The notes under the pieces: model-generated
Told to the model about the DNA's origin: nothing
Database searches by the model: none
The model's input: the letters and a program-made list of their open reading frames with translations, nothing else
Shown here: one piece after another, positions 10,239 to 21,399 of the stretch
How the letters are laid out: each line of letters begins with the position of its first letter
How positions within the stretch are numbered: position 1 is the first letter of the stretch
Assembly: GCA_025618425.1 (NCBI GenBank)
Contig: CM046846.1
Coordinates: forward strand, 2,278,642 to 2,342,641
DNA from: Heliocidaris tuberculata
Lineage: Eukaryota; Echinodermata; Echinoidea; Camarodonta; Echinometridae
Direction: 5' to 3'
DNA: 64,000 nt
Program-made: the position numbers and the translations under genes

Positions 10239-11900
10239 GTAGGTGACAAGTGAAAGAAATTTAAATAATGAAAAAAATATATAGATAATGATATGATAAT
10301 AAATGGCCTTGAGTGGTATACAAGGGTATATCGCACGAGCTGATAAGTATATTTCACGAGTCGGCACGACGAGTGAATTATTTTCACAATAAATAAAATG
10401 CCCTTGTGTCCCATGAAAGAAAATCCATTCAATAATATCATTATTAATTGTATGTTATACTACCTTAATTTTCACCATAACAGTTCCTTATGTTTTTGTA
10501 TATTAACTTGCACATTAAACATAGAGAAAAACACATTTTGTTCTTAATATAAAGCCCATGTACAGTATTGGTAGCAAAAAGGAAATTTGAAAGAAAAGTG
10601 TTAAATATAGTCTCGTGTTGTTCTCCTTGTATCAAAAGATGTTTGCAAGAGATCATTTGGTATTCCATCTATGATTTCCGGTGAATTTCACTGTAAATAT
10701 CATTGCCATACGCTAGGACCTTTCCACCTCGACAGCTCCCCACAACACTCTTGGGGCTTGAGTTGTGTGTCACTGTGTGTAGTATATACCCATTGGTTTT
10801 ACATGTGTGTGTATATAGTGCATGCTGCAGTTGTTTGGAGTTTACGTGCCTGGCCCAGTATATAATTTTTTTTTTGCCTCTCATTTGTTTAATACTAAAC
10901 TTTAGGAGGTGAAATCTTCACAGTAACTTAGTATTGCTAGTATCTCGCTATTTATCAACAAAAATCCAAGAAATCTGACGATTTTTTTTTTTTTTTTTTT
11001 TTTTTTTTAGGGCTTACCAAATCTCTACATTACCTTTAAGTATCTTGCAAGGGTTGCGCGCGCATACAGGCGTATTCACATTTAACGCTTTACAAGAATA
11101 CTGGATGGCTTTTAGGGGGATATCAGAATCTGATCAGAATCATAATTTGCCCTGGGTCGAGGACGCGTGCAATATGGTTCTTTTAAGGGCAATATTTTCG
11201 ATATTACCAGAAAGTAGAGCCAGCCAATATTACCATTATTATTTATATTAGGTCTAAGCCTATTTTGTAGCAATTGAAAATAATTCTGTTTTCCTGTCAG
11301 TCCATCCCTTTTCAGGTTATTCATATCAGGCATGTGATCTGATCTGGGCCCTCTTGCATAAAAATTTGCAGTTATTAAAAAACGCAACTCAAAAAAACAA
11401 AACGCAACTTGATTTTCAGCCAATCAGGATCCTGTATTCGGGATTTGCATTAAATATTCTTAGTTGCATTTAATTGTAACTTTTTATGGAAGAGGGCTCT
11501 GAACCAAGCAATTATGTAAAATGTTACTGCGCGTTTACATTGTTTTATAAGCCACATTTAACCGCATACCCATTATACTGCACGCTCTTCTGGAACTGTC
11601 CCCGAATAGTCCCCGACAGGCCCCGACAACCTAATGGTCGGGGAAAGATCTTTCGAGCATGTTCGAAAGATGTAACCTGACACCAAACCGATAAAATATC
11701 GATGATAGACCGACATAAAACTGACAGCAAACCAACCCCTCGGTCGGTTTGGGGTCTAGCAGTGTGACTGTAGTATAAGACCTTAGTCATTCCGCCAAAC
11801 CGACTTCAAATCGACTGATTCTTGTCCATTCCGGGTTATGTCATTTCTTGTTCGGTCTGTTGTCAATCTTGTGTGACGTTGGAGTGATTCGTGTATAACT
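10239..11900. other. Intronic stretch, no gene recognised
   Basis: Poly-T occurs at about 10866-10874 and 10981-11010. A GTC/GAC-rich segment (CCCCGACA-type, then GGTCGGTTTGG) at about 11595-11755 may be a decayed relative of the GTCGGTCT repeat. Short open frames here show no domain features. Confidence 0.4.
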
Positions 11901-12039
11901 GGGGAGCGTTTCATCAAGCGTTTTGTCAGTGATTTTTACTGACAAATTTGCTCTTAGCCAATCAGATGCAAGGATTTCAGTAGCTTATAACAGTTGTCGG
12001 TAAAAAATCACTGACAAAACGCTTGATGAAACGCTCCCC
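11901..12039. mobile_element. Compact palindromic MITE, 139 bp
   Basis: GGGGAGCGTTTCATCAAGCG at the left is the exact reverse complement of CGCTTGATGAAACGCTCCCC at the right. Pairing continues through TTTTGTCAGTGATTTTTACTGAC for about 42 bp per arm, around a loop of about 55 bp. There is no coding capacity. Confidence 0.9.
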
Positions 12040-13060
12040 TGGATGTTTAAGGACTGGTCAGACCAATAACGATAACGATAACTAGATTTTCAATTTAAAG
12101 GTACGTACACCCTTCTATGTTGTGTGTATGTCCAGTATGCTCGTGTATGTTAATAATAGTGCAACTTTAATCAAAAATATCGTTATCATTTTCGGTATCG
12201 GTGGATATGCCAAAACCTAATTTTCCTGAATCCTAATTATAAAATCTAAATACCAATAGGGCCGATGATACGTGGGACTACTAAAAATACATGATACCGA
12301 ACTACATGGATGTCTTTTTAACAGAGTAAAACACGTGAGAGGCTTATATTTATTTTGTATCTCCATGTTTCCTATGTTATATTAGGTCTGAAAACTGTTT
12401 ACGGAAAGTTGGGGTGAAGTCACTTTGTTTTGAAATATAAATGAACAGTTTAAAGCGAATGTAAATTTTTTTGGTGATAAAAAAGAAGAACAAAAACAAC
12501 ATAAAAAGACGTTTTGTCGTTTGAAAGTGTAGCCTATATATATAGCACTGTGCGATCTATTCTTTGCTGCCCACCTTTTTTCTCCTCAATTGGCATATTA
12601 AAGAAATGAGAGGTGAAGCATATCCTACCCATTGAAAAAATGCCAACGTACCATCGGTATACTTGTGCAAAGGTACATTAAAAACCAATTTTCCCACTAT
12701 GGACATGTTACCATGTTCGTACAAACCCTTTCAAGAATGCACTGCGCTGAATTTAGGCACAACTAGGCCCGAGCGATAGCCTATACTAATTATTAGGCTA
12801 TATTATGAGCTTCTTTCAGATATCTACACTAAAATTCATCAAAAATCATGGATGGAACATACCTCGTTTAGGCCTACTTATATTTTGATAGAACGATGTG
12901 AGACCATATTCAAGAAGGTTTACTATTTCGCTACCAGAACAGAGCATTATCTTTAGATTATATCATAACCATGCAAAATTGTTACACGCTGTTCAATAGA
13001 GAATAACCCTAACGTAAGAATCTATCCTTGTATTGTGTTTTCTAGACATCAAAATACATT
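12040..13060. other. Intronic stretch, nothing recognised
   Basis: AT-rich. A short direct repeat (TAACGATAACGATAAC) occurs at about 12066-12082. No exon-like frame has usable splice sites. Confidence 0.4.
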
Positions 13061-13069
13061 TTTAATGGT

Positions 13070-13350
13070 GCGAGGCAGTGTGTACAAAAGGCATGGGGAA
13101 AAGTCATGCAAAGTCATCTGCTGTTTACACAGTTTTCAAAAAATAATGCCGTGTCTCAATTATCTTCAAATTCCTTACATGATTCCTCATATAAAATAAC
13201 TTTCAGATGACAAACATTTGAAGTAAATATATCCACAGAATTGTTTTTAAAAGAATGTATATCAACACCAGGTCGGTACTGCCTCGCATGAGAGCTCATC
13301 GTGCATGATACGCCGTTTCGGTGTCTTTACCTGTGCTCAGACTGTTCGTT
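13070..13350. mobile_element. Palindromic MITE, CCGAAAACGGCGTA family, copy 2 (left-truncated)
   Basis: The sequence GCGAGGCAGTGTGTACAAAAGGCATGGGG starts at about 13070 and the element ends near ACGCCGTTTCGGTG (13312-13325). The first 40 bp or so seen in copies 1 and 3 are missing. It lies 60 bp upstream of the EGF 1 exon and is part of the EGF tandem duplication. Confidence 0.7.
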
Positions 13351-13413
13351 TCTGTAGATCAGGGCCTACAGTTCATTTTTGCTAGTCATTTCCATTTTGC
13401 CTCCTGTACATAG

Positions 13414-13584
13414 ATCAGAATGAATGTATCGAAGGCTTTCCCTCTAGAGTTTCCGTTTGTGACCTCATCACTGGTGAATGTACCGATGGCCCTTGTGACC
13501 CCAATGCTGAATGTGTCAACACCCCTGGATCCTATACATGCACATGTAATGCTGGATACGTCGGCAACGGATTCAGTTGTGCTG
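13414..13584 (+). CDS. Calcium-binding EGF-like exon 1
   Basis: Acceptor CTGTACATAG|ATCAG and donor GTGCTG|GTAAGC enclose 171 bp, phase 1-1. The product is DQNECIEGFPSRVSVC, DLITGECTDGPCDPNAEC, VNTPGSYTCTCNAGYVGNG and FSC. The features are the D-Q-N-E calcium-binding start, the NTPGSYTC core with its beta-hydroxylation-type Asn, and the final GYVGNGFSC. It has eight cysteines, not the usual six: two extra (in SVCDLITGEC) sit in an insert between EGF Cys 1 and Cys 2. It would mediate calcium-stiffened extracellular rod structure. It is nearly identical to EGF 2. Confidence 0.9.
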
Positions 13585-13763
13585 GTAAGCACCCATATGA
13601 TGCGTTTAATTATTTCATTAATTATAGACAATTGATTCAGGCCAGTTTATGCTGTATGAGTTCCATACAAAATAGATCTTGCAAAAAATATTGGCCTACT
13701 CAGATCTAATCATTCTTTTAATTAGACTTGTTTTTCTTTGTGGTTATAATACTAGTACTCTCG

Positions 13764-13924
13764 TTTCTTTTCGTACTTTCATCTGGTAATTTGTTCCCGG
13801 AAATGAACGAAACGAAAACAAGTATCAGGTGAGGACAACCTATGATTTCCAAACGTTAAAAAGTCAGAGCATATATTTTGTAGTCTAGGTACAAATTTTG
13901 AAATAGGGCATCATTTTGCATGAG

Positions 13925-13960
<36 letters not shown>
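13764..13960. repeat. Intron segment paralogous to 18550-18586 plus 19915-20045, with (GT)n
   Basis: TTTCTTTTCGTACTTTCATC to TGGTAATTTGTTCCCGGAAATGAACG, then GGACAACCTATGATTTCC and AAAAAGTCAGAGCATATATT, are repeated downstream, interrupted there by the 147-bp satellite element. A (GT)n run at about 13929-13955 is matched at 20022-20043. This is the empty-site reference for the satellite insertion. Confidence 0.75.
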
Positions 13961-13961
<1 letters not shown>

Positions 13962-14062
13962 TCTGCCCTTCTATTTTTTGTTCTGTACGTCAAAATACAC
14001 GTTGCACATACATATCGATCAGCAAGGACTATGTTTTTATGGGTGTGATGGCCTTTCGTCTG

Positions 14063-14445
14063 TAAATACACCGGAAACGGCATATAACGCACGATGAATA
14101 TAAAGCCCTCATCGTTCGATGCGAGGCAGTGTCTACAAAAAGCATGGAGGAAATCTTGCAAAGTAACCTGCTGTTTATATGTATATATTTTTTTTCAAAA
14201 ATAATGCTCAATAAATCTCAATTATCTTCAAAGTCCTTGAATGCTTAGTGCTGTAATTCAAATGACAAACATTTGAAATAAATATATCCACAGCATTATT
14301 TACCCAAAAAAAATGTTTATAGGTCGATTTGGCAAGATCTTCCCCATGCCTTTTGTACACACTGCCTGCTTTGAACGATGAGGGCTCTATAATCATTCCA
14401 AGTTATACGCCGTTTTCGGCGTATTTACCTGTGCTCGGTTTTCCG
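14063..14445. mobile_element. Palindromic MITE, CCGAAAACGGCGTA family, copy 3
   Basis: The left arm (CCGGAAACGGCATATAACGC, then AGCCCTCATCG) and right arm (CGATGAGGGCTCTATAATCA to ATACGCCGTTTTCGGCGTAT) pair over about 130 bp. It lies about 95 bp upstream of EGF exon 2, the same relative position as copy 2. Confidence 0.8.
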
Positions 14446-14539
14446 AAGTTGTGTCTGACTGTTCGTTCCTGTAGATCAGGGCCTACAGTTCAGTATTGTT
14501 CCAATCGTTTCCATTTTTGCCTCCTGTGTATATATATAG

Positions 14540-14710
14540 ATCAGAATGAATGTATCGAAGGCTTTCCCTCTAGAGTTCCCGTTTGTGACCTCATCACTGG
14601 TGAATGTACCGGCGGCTCTTGTGACCCCAATGCTGAATGTGTCAACACCCCTGGATCCTATACATGCACATGTAATGCTGGATACGTCGGCGACGGATTC
14701 AGTTGTGCTG
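14540..14710 (+). CDS. Calcium-binding EGF-like exon 2
   Basis: Acceptor TATATATATAG|ATCAG and donor GTGCTG|GTAAGC enclose 171 bp, phase 1-1. It differs from EGF 1 by only a few residues (RVPVC for RVSVC, TGGSC for TDGPC, GYVGDG for GYVGNG). It has the same eight-cysteine pattern. The flanking introns, including the MITE and the start of the downstream intron, are also paralogous. The pair therefore arose by a tandem duplication of about 1.1 kb, covering exon plus intron. Confidence 0.9.
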
Positions 14711-15060
14711 GTAAGCACCCATGTGATGTGTTTATTTATTTCATTTATTAGAAAATTGATTTTGGCCAGATTTATTCTACACGTATATGAAATGAGTTTT
14801 GTACAAAAATATATAGTTACGAGACTTATTTTTCTTTGTAGATCAGTGGGTGGGGTGACTATAAAGAAATGTGAATTAAATGATTATGTTATCTGATATA
14901 TAATTAATACTAAAACTGTCTACGCACCAATCCAATCAATCACCTTGTTCAACAAAGAAAACACTTCATCAAAAATCACTCCACTACTTTTCCTAAGGCG
15001 GAAATAGATCAGCCCGAAAACAAGTATCTACAATTATAATAAATCGATCAAGAACTCTAT
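14711..15060. other. Start of the intron after EGF 2
   Basis: The first 150 bp or so resemble the intron after EGF 1 (AATTGATT..GGCCAG and TTATTTTTCTTTG). No exon is seen. The AG at about 14840 is not followed by a domain-like frame. Confidence 0.45.
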
Positions 15061-15084
15061 TTATTAGAGTGCTTACAAAAATAA

Positions 15085-15722
15085 ATATAAGCCTCTCTCG
15101 AGCAGGTTTCAAATCCGGTGTAAACGAACGAAACCTACCCGAGACCACTTCTGAGCAAACCAGTCTCGGACTACCTAGACCCCTGTTACACCGAAATACC
15201 TACCCGAGACCACTCTCGGGGCGCCCCGAGACTGGTTTCCAAAAAGCTGACCCAAGTTTTTGGATCCCTGTTACACCGAAATCGTAAAGAGTCTCGGGGC
15301 GCCCCGGATTTGAAACCTACCCGAGACCAGTCTCGGGGCGCCCCGAGACTCCTTAGGATTCCGGTGTAACAGGGGTCCTAGCGATGTGGTCCGAGACTGG
15401 TTCGGGGGCGCCCCGAGACCCCTTAGGATCCGGTGTAAACGCTAACCTACCCGAGACTGGTTGTGAGCTGCTAGCACGTGCGCTAAATTCAGTCCGCCCA
15501 CGCCAATAACATCCGCAAACAGAAAGTCTCACTCGAAACTAGCTGTCTAGGGTAGCTTTACATAAGTCGGTGTAAACGCACAAAAAGCAGTCTCGGGATG
15601 CCCCGAGACTCCTTACGATTTCGGTGTAATAGGGATCCAAAAATTTGGGTCAGCTTTTTGGAAACTAGTCTCGGGGCGCCCCGAGACTGGTCTCGGGTAG
15701 GTATTTTGGTGAAACAGGGGTC
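15085..15722. mobile_element. GC-rich palindrome cluster, CTCGGGGCGCCCCGAG repeats
   Basis: The 20-base perfect palindrome GTCTCGGGGCGCCCCGAGAC, or a close variant, recurs near 15213, 15330, 15395, 15590 and 15668. It is interleaved with CTACCCGAGAC and CGGTGTAACAGGGGTC modules in both orientations. The outer parts (15160-15290 and 15590-15720) are inverted copies of each other, so this is a foldback element or several nested MITEs. It is far more GC-rich than its surroundings. Confidence 0.8.
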
Positions 15723-15865
15723 ATTGATAATTGCTACTGTATGTATAAATGAGACCAAATGAACTAACATTTCTGTTTACAAAAATACAACTCACACAGA
15801 GTTATTAGAAACAGCCAAGAAAATTAATACCTAAATCTAAGCCAGACTTATAGCGTTTAGATTAA

Positions 15866-16284
15866 AGGCCACCGCACACCTTACGATTGGTCTGCGATCC
15901 GATTTCAGAAGAAAATGTAATATCATTTGACAAATCATTTAAAAACGAAAAATATTTTTGATTGAGGGTCTGAATAGTCATACAGATAGTAAAATCGATA
16001 ATTATACGGCATTTGCCGAGTTTTCTAGTCGGTGGAATGGTCAAATCGGCTCCGAGTCGTAGTGACGTCACGAAAATCGTACGACTGCCTACGATTTGAA
16101 ACTTAAATTTGCCCTTATTCCCTGTAGAAGGCTGACAGCTCACAAAAAATCCTGGTTTAGTATTCATGTCACTTTTCAGAATCTGAATAGGGTAGATTTC
16201 ATTTGTAAAAATGCCAATATTTAATGCCATAGCGATTTACTTCACAAATCGGATCGCAGGCCGATTGTAAGGTGTGCGGTGGCC
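15866..16284. mobile_element. TTAA-flanked MITE, GGCCACCGCACACCTTAC termini
   Basis: The left end AGGCCACCGCACACCTTACG and right end GTAAGGTGTGCGGTGGCC are inverted, with further pairing of GGTCTGCGATCCGATTT against AAATCGGATCGCAGGCC. TTAA at 15862-15865 and 16285-16288 is the target duplication, as in piggyBac/Kolobok-type elements. A truncated, inverted copy disrupts the CCP exon at 25.2 kb. Confidence 0.85.
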
Positions 16285-16288
16285 TTAA

Positions 16289-16828
16289 GGCAAAGGAATT
16301 ATTGTGGTTTAAATCCTACGAGACAAATCTCTACTTGTACTGTAAAAACAACACAAGAAACCTACGATAAAGAAATGCGATGTATGTGCACACAATTAGC
16401 GTGTACGGTAATCGAACTAGCACTCATATAATCACAATCATGGAACAATAAAAATGCATAAATCACACGTGATATAATTAACGTGAGTTGGATCAAAAGT
16501 GTAGTTCGGCAAGTTGAGGAAATATCAGCTGTACACAAACACTTCTCACGAGCTGAAATTAATGTGGAAGTTCAGAAAGGTTAGTAGATAATGACGAGTC
16601 CAATCAGCGATATTCGCGATGAAGACGAAGACGGTGATCGATGATAGCAAAGAAGATGAAGACGATAATCGACGTAGACGTGGTCGCTGTCGCGAGACGA
16701 TGTGGAATAAATGTTAAGTTATGTTAAGAAGTTCGAAGAATCTAAAGGCTTGACAGATGATGCAAAAACAGCTCCAACGAAACAACGAGGACAATCCGAT
16801 CAATGAGGGTTGAGAACTTACTGCAGTA
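16289..16828. other. Intronic stretch, no gene recognised
   Basis: A purine-rich GAAGACGA-type stretch occurs at about 16617-16680. It would encode acidic residues but has no exon boundaries and several stops nearby. Confidence 0.4.
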
Positions 16829-16836
16829 GATTGGAC

Positions 16837-17177
16837 CAGGGGCGGATCCAGGGTTTTGTATAAGAGGGGGCACACAAATGCAGGTTTGTCAACTTTTGGA
16901 GAAGGGAGACCCGTATTTCACCAGCTCTCGAAAAGTCGCTCAGTGAGGGGGTGTCAACAACAAAAAAAATCGCCAGAGCTCCCAAATTCGCTCAGTGGGG
17001 GGGGGGGGGGGGGGGATTATGGGGGTCTAGTTCCCCTCCATAATTCTCTGAAAAGCAAAAAAAAAAAAAAAAAAAAAAAAGGTTTTCGTTCTAAAAGGCT
17101 GCCGCAAATGCATACTTTTCTTTCAAAAAGGGGGGGGGGCACGGGCCGGATGTGCCCGCCCCCTAAATCCGCCACTG
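16837..17177. mobile_element. hAT-like non-autonomous element with 8-bp TSD
   Basis: The termini CAGGGGCGGATCCAGG and CCTAAATCCGCCACTG are inverted. The flanks GATTGGAC (16829-16836) and GATTCGAC (17178-17185) match at 7 of 8 positions, the TSD length of hAT elements. The interior carries internal repeats around CTCAGTG-GGGG and CTCTGAAAAGCAAAAA, long poly-G and poly-A runs, and no transposase. Confidence 0.8.
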
Positions 17178-17185
17178 GATTCGAC

Positions 17186-18585
17186 GATGTCAATGAAAAC
17201 AGTTTGTCAAAGACTGCAGAATGCCTGGTCATGAATGAGTCGAATATAGTAGATAAAAGTCAATCTCCAGTATAGACGAATGGAGGCATGTGCAGGAAAA
17301 TGATGAGAAGAAATGTCTGAAGAAAACTCTGCACATGCTGTCACGATAACAAAGTATAGTCAAGGACTGTATTTCCTAACAGGATGGTATTACCGAACGT
17401 GTACAGCTAGGCGCATAAAATGGCTTTCATACGCGTGGGACTACGCGCATGTTCTCCACACTATTTAACACAGAGAACAAAGGGCAGCAGATCATAAAAT
17501 GAGGCCAAAAAAAACACGTAAATAATATCCTATTTTTACATGGAACCATGAAAACGATTAAATAACTGATTGAAAAATCCCTTATTCTGAAAAATATTTC
17601 TACTCGAATGAAACTTTACCCTAAAAATTGCCGATTTCAAAACCTCACGACCGATCCGTTCCTGTCTAACGTTTAGAGAGAGAGTGATATTACTGCAGTG
17701 GCCGTTGTTTATTGGCAACCCTCGATAAAGCATGTTCGTGTAGAATGTGCGATCGACCTGCCGAACTACGAGTGATAACAAAAAGTGTGTGCGTAATATT
17801 TTTGTGATTAGGCCGAGCATAATGAGGAAATTTCTCCCATTGGGGGCACGTTCGGAAATACAGTACCATTTTCAAGGGACCAAAACGCCACGTCGTTGGG
17901 AAGGGGTTCGCTCATAAGGGAATATCGTATTAAATCTACGTTGTCTTTTTAAAATTTCCATCAACTTCTTTTTCTGTAGGACTTTGAGCATTCATTATGT
18001 AAGTCTGACAGATATTCATGTAATATTTTATTTGCTATGTTTGATTTTGTGAAAAGTGTTCGGAATTAGGGTTCACTGCCATACCAAGTGATGAGCACGG
18101 TACGAGAAGCCGGTTACTACGTATCCCTGCTAGAGAGTTGGGGGAAGAAACGACGAAGCTCTCGTATCAAATATCAAATATCTCTCAGGTAGAAGGACAC
18201 ACAAACGTCCATTTACTCGTAGTGTTAAATTGCTTCAGGAAGTCCACGTGAATCAACAAAAAAAATCGCCCACTGAGGATCTAGGAAGGACCGTGATTAG
18301 CCCTAGTTACGCGTACATCTTTGTTGATTAATCACGTGATCGAAAAAGTAATGAATAAACATCATTTAGTTAGTAAATCCAGTTTGAACCAGTTCCGTAA
18401 GTAATGGAAAAATACCAAAATCTTCAAACTCCCAAAACTTCATAGGCAGCCATTTTGGATTGAAGCGAAATATATACAAGTGAATTAAGATTAAAAATAA
18501 TGTAACATTGGTCGCTACAGATTTATCATATAGTAGGGCCCGAGTAGGGCCTACTTCCGTTTCTTTTCGTGCTTTCATCTGGTAA
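17186..18585. other. Intronic stretch, no gene recognised
   Basis: Open frames are short and lack domain features. From about 18550 the sequence (CCGTTTCTTTTCGTGCTTTC, then ATCTGGTAAT) is paralogous to the intron after EGF 1. Confidence 0.4.
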
Positions 18586-19880
18586 TCCCCGCCGAACGAA
18601 GTTCGCGAGGGGACTATGAAACGGGCTCCGTTCGTGTGTGCGTGTGTCCGTCCGTCCGTCCGTCCGTCTGTCTGTGTGTTAGAAAATGCTACTTCTCCGT
18701 CATTTCTTGGCCGATTTTGATTCTGATTGTTTTATCTGATAGGGCTGGGTGGGGGCTTCCAAACTTCTACACAGAATTTTGAAATTCATTAATTATGCAA
18801 ATTTATGCAAATTTATTCAAAATTGACAAAAAATGCTACTTCTCCTCTATTTCACATCGGATTTTGATTCCGATTGTTTTATCTGATAGGGCTGGGTGGG
18901 GGCTTCCAAACTTCTACACAGAATTTTGAAATTCATTAATTATGCAAATTTATGCAAATTTATTCAAAATTGACGAAAAATGCTACTTCTCCTCTATTTC
19001 ACATCGGATTTTGATTCCGATTGTTTTATCTGATAGGGCTGGGTGGGGGCTTCCAAACTTCTACACAGAATTTTGAAATTCATTAATTATGCAAATTTAT
19101 GCAAATTTATTCAAAATTGACGAAAAATGCTACTTCTCCTCTATTTCACATCGGATTTTGATTCCGATTGTTTTATCTGATAGGGCTGGGTGGGGGCTTC
19201 CAAACTTCTACACAGAATTTTGAAATTCATTAATTATGCAAATTTATGCTAATTTATTCAAAATTGACGAAAAATGCTACTTCTCCTCTATTTCACATCG
19301 GATTTTGATTCCGATTGTTTTATCTGATAGGGCTGGGTGGGGGCTTCCAAACTTCTACACAGAATTTTGAAATTCATTAATTATGCAAATTTATGCAAAT
19401 TTATTCAAAATTGACGAAAAATGCTACTTCTCCTCTATTTCACATCGGATTTTGATTCTGATTGTTTTATCTGATAGGGCTGGGTGGGGGCTTCCAAACT
19501 TCTACACAGAACTTTGAAATTCATTAATTATGCAAATTTATGCAAATTTATTCAAAATTGACAAAAAATGCTACTTCTCCTCTATTTCACATCGGATTTT
19601 GATTCAGATTGTTTTATCTGATGGGGCTGGGTGGGGGCTTCCAAACTTCTACACAGAATTTTGAAATTCATTATTCATGCAAATTTATGCAAATTTATTC
19701 AAAATGGCTGAAGGTTCATAATGTTTTTATGTTTTATATTTCAGTTGTATACATGCATTGTTGGTATTCTCTTCTTTTGCATGCAGTAACATTATTATTT
19801 TATTCACTAAAGTTTTTCACTGAAGTTTTAAGGTTCAGGCTAGTTAATTTCCACAGATCTGCACTTCCGGCGGGGACATT
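18586..19880. mobile_element. Inserted element carrying the 147-bp satellite
   Basis: It begins CCCCGCCGAACGAAGTTCGC with a short inner palindrome (CGAACGAAGTTCG) and a (CCGT)n run at 18646-18670. It ends near CTTCCGGCGGGGACA (about 19862-19876), so CCCCGCCG and CGGCGGGG form short inverted ends. The uninterrupted paralogous intron at 13780-13810 shows that the whole block was inserted. The exact right boundary and TSD are uncertain. There is no coding. Confidence 0.6.
18683..19704. repeat. Tandem satellite, seven copies of a 147-bp unit
   Basis: The marker AGGGCTGGGTGGGGGCTTCC recurs at 18741, 18888, 19035, 19182, 19329, 19476 and 19623 (last copy one base changed), a constant 147-bp spacing. 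Each unit also has AAAATGCTACTTCTCC, TTCACATCGGATTTTGATTC and TAATTATGCAAATTTATGCA. Central copies are almost identical and edge copies diverge, typical of unequal exchange. Confidence 0.95.
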
Positions 19881-20775
19881 TATTACGCATTGCGTAATTT
19901 ACTCATTCACTTGTTTATTCTGGGAAATCAACGAAACGGTAAGGACAACCTATGATTCCGAACATTAAAAAGTCAGAGCATATATTTTGTAGCCACGGTA
20001 CAATTTTTTATAAATGAGTTGTTTGTGTGTGTGTGTGTGTGTGTAACTCTCTGCCTGTCTCTTCCTCTCTTACCGTTTGCATTTCCCAGCCTTATTCATT
20101 GCAGTTTATTCTTTATAGTCATAATCCAAAAATGTTTGTTTATCTACACTGCCCTCCAAAAGTTTGGGTTCACATGTATTCAGAACTGATTTTTCACATT
20201 TCATTTATCATGAGATATGTGACACTGTAACAATTTGGTATCAAACTGAAGGGTAGACATCAGCCTTCAAGTGTTGATACCAGTTTAACATATGAAAAGC
20301 GTTTCAGGGGGCAGTCATGCGTTGAAAAGGCACCCCCCCCCCCCTTAAAAAAAAAAAAAAAATCCAGCGCAATTAGAAGGTCAGTGGTTTGGGCCAGTTG
20401 TGCCAGCATTTTTGCCCTTTTTGGATTTCTACAAAATCTGACCCTCGTTTATACTGATGAATATTACATTTTTATTGACTAATATACATTAATCAATCCT
20501 TTACTCATGCAGAAAACTAATATTTTCATCTAAGAAACAAATCAATATTTTGGGATCACCACAATGCTTTTTTCTTTTCTTTTTTGCTTATGGCAAATCA
20601 TATTTTGTTGTTTATTCTTTGCATTTGTGTTACTTCTTCAAGGAAAATAATGCCTAAATGAATAATAGTTTATCATGAGATGGGCATTTCTTTATTTGTC
20701 AAAGTTTTTATTTCATCACGTTTCGAATAAAAAAGACTTCTCATCAGAGAACCCGCCCCCGGCAGTGACTACAGC

Positions 20776-21202
20776 CAGTGGCGTAAATCCATTTTGATTT
20801 TTTTTTTTTTGTTGGGGGGGGGGGGACATTCGCCTCCAAAATTCTCTGACAAGCAAAAAAAAAAAAAAAAAAGGTTATTCAAAAAGGTGGGGGGGGGGGG
20901 GGACATTCGCCTCCAAAATTCTCTAACAATCAAAAAAACAAAACAAAGGTTATTCAAAAAGGTGGGGGGACATTTCCCTCCAAAATTCTCTGACAAGCAA
21001 AAAAAAAAAAAAAAAAAAAAAAAAAGTTATTCAAAAAGGTGGGGGGGGGGGACATTCGCCTCTAAAATTCTCTAACAAGCCACAAAAAAACAAAGGTTAA
21101 TCAAAAAGGTGGGGGGGGACATTCGCCTATTTTCAAAAAGGTGGGGGGACATGTCCCCCTGTCCCCCCCCCCCCCCCCCCCTCCCCTGGATTTGCGCCCA
21201 TG
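20776..21202. mobile_element. hAT-like element with perfect 8-bp TSD, inside the Tc1-like element
   Basis: The termini CAGTGGCGTAAATCCA and TGGATTTGCGCCCATG are inverted (13 of 16). ACTACAGC is duplicated exactly at 20768-20775 and 21203-21210. The interior is about five imperfect repeats of TTATTCAAAAAGGTGGGGG, then GACATTCGCCTCCAAAATTC and poly-A. There is no transposase. Confidence 0.9.
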
Positions 21203-21399
21203 ACTACAGCACGGCACATCCTGGGCATCCAGCTGGACAAATTGTGGAAGTAGTCAGGTAGTCCATTTGGATAAAGAGGATTAATCCTACACTGAACAGG
21301 GACTCAGGTTATTCATTGTCACCTATCTTCCGTCCAGTGATCGCAAGACAGCAGATAGCAGTTAGAAACAGTGTGACTGATCACTTGGCTTGAGAAAGT

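Noticed and set aside
18683..19704. CRISPR-like array
   Set aside because: The unit is a continuous 147-bp tandem repeat with no unique spacers, in eukaryotic DNA.
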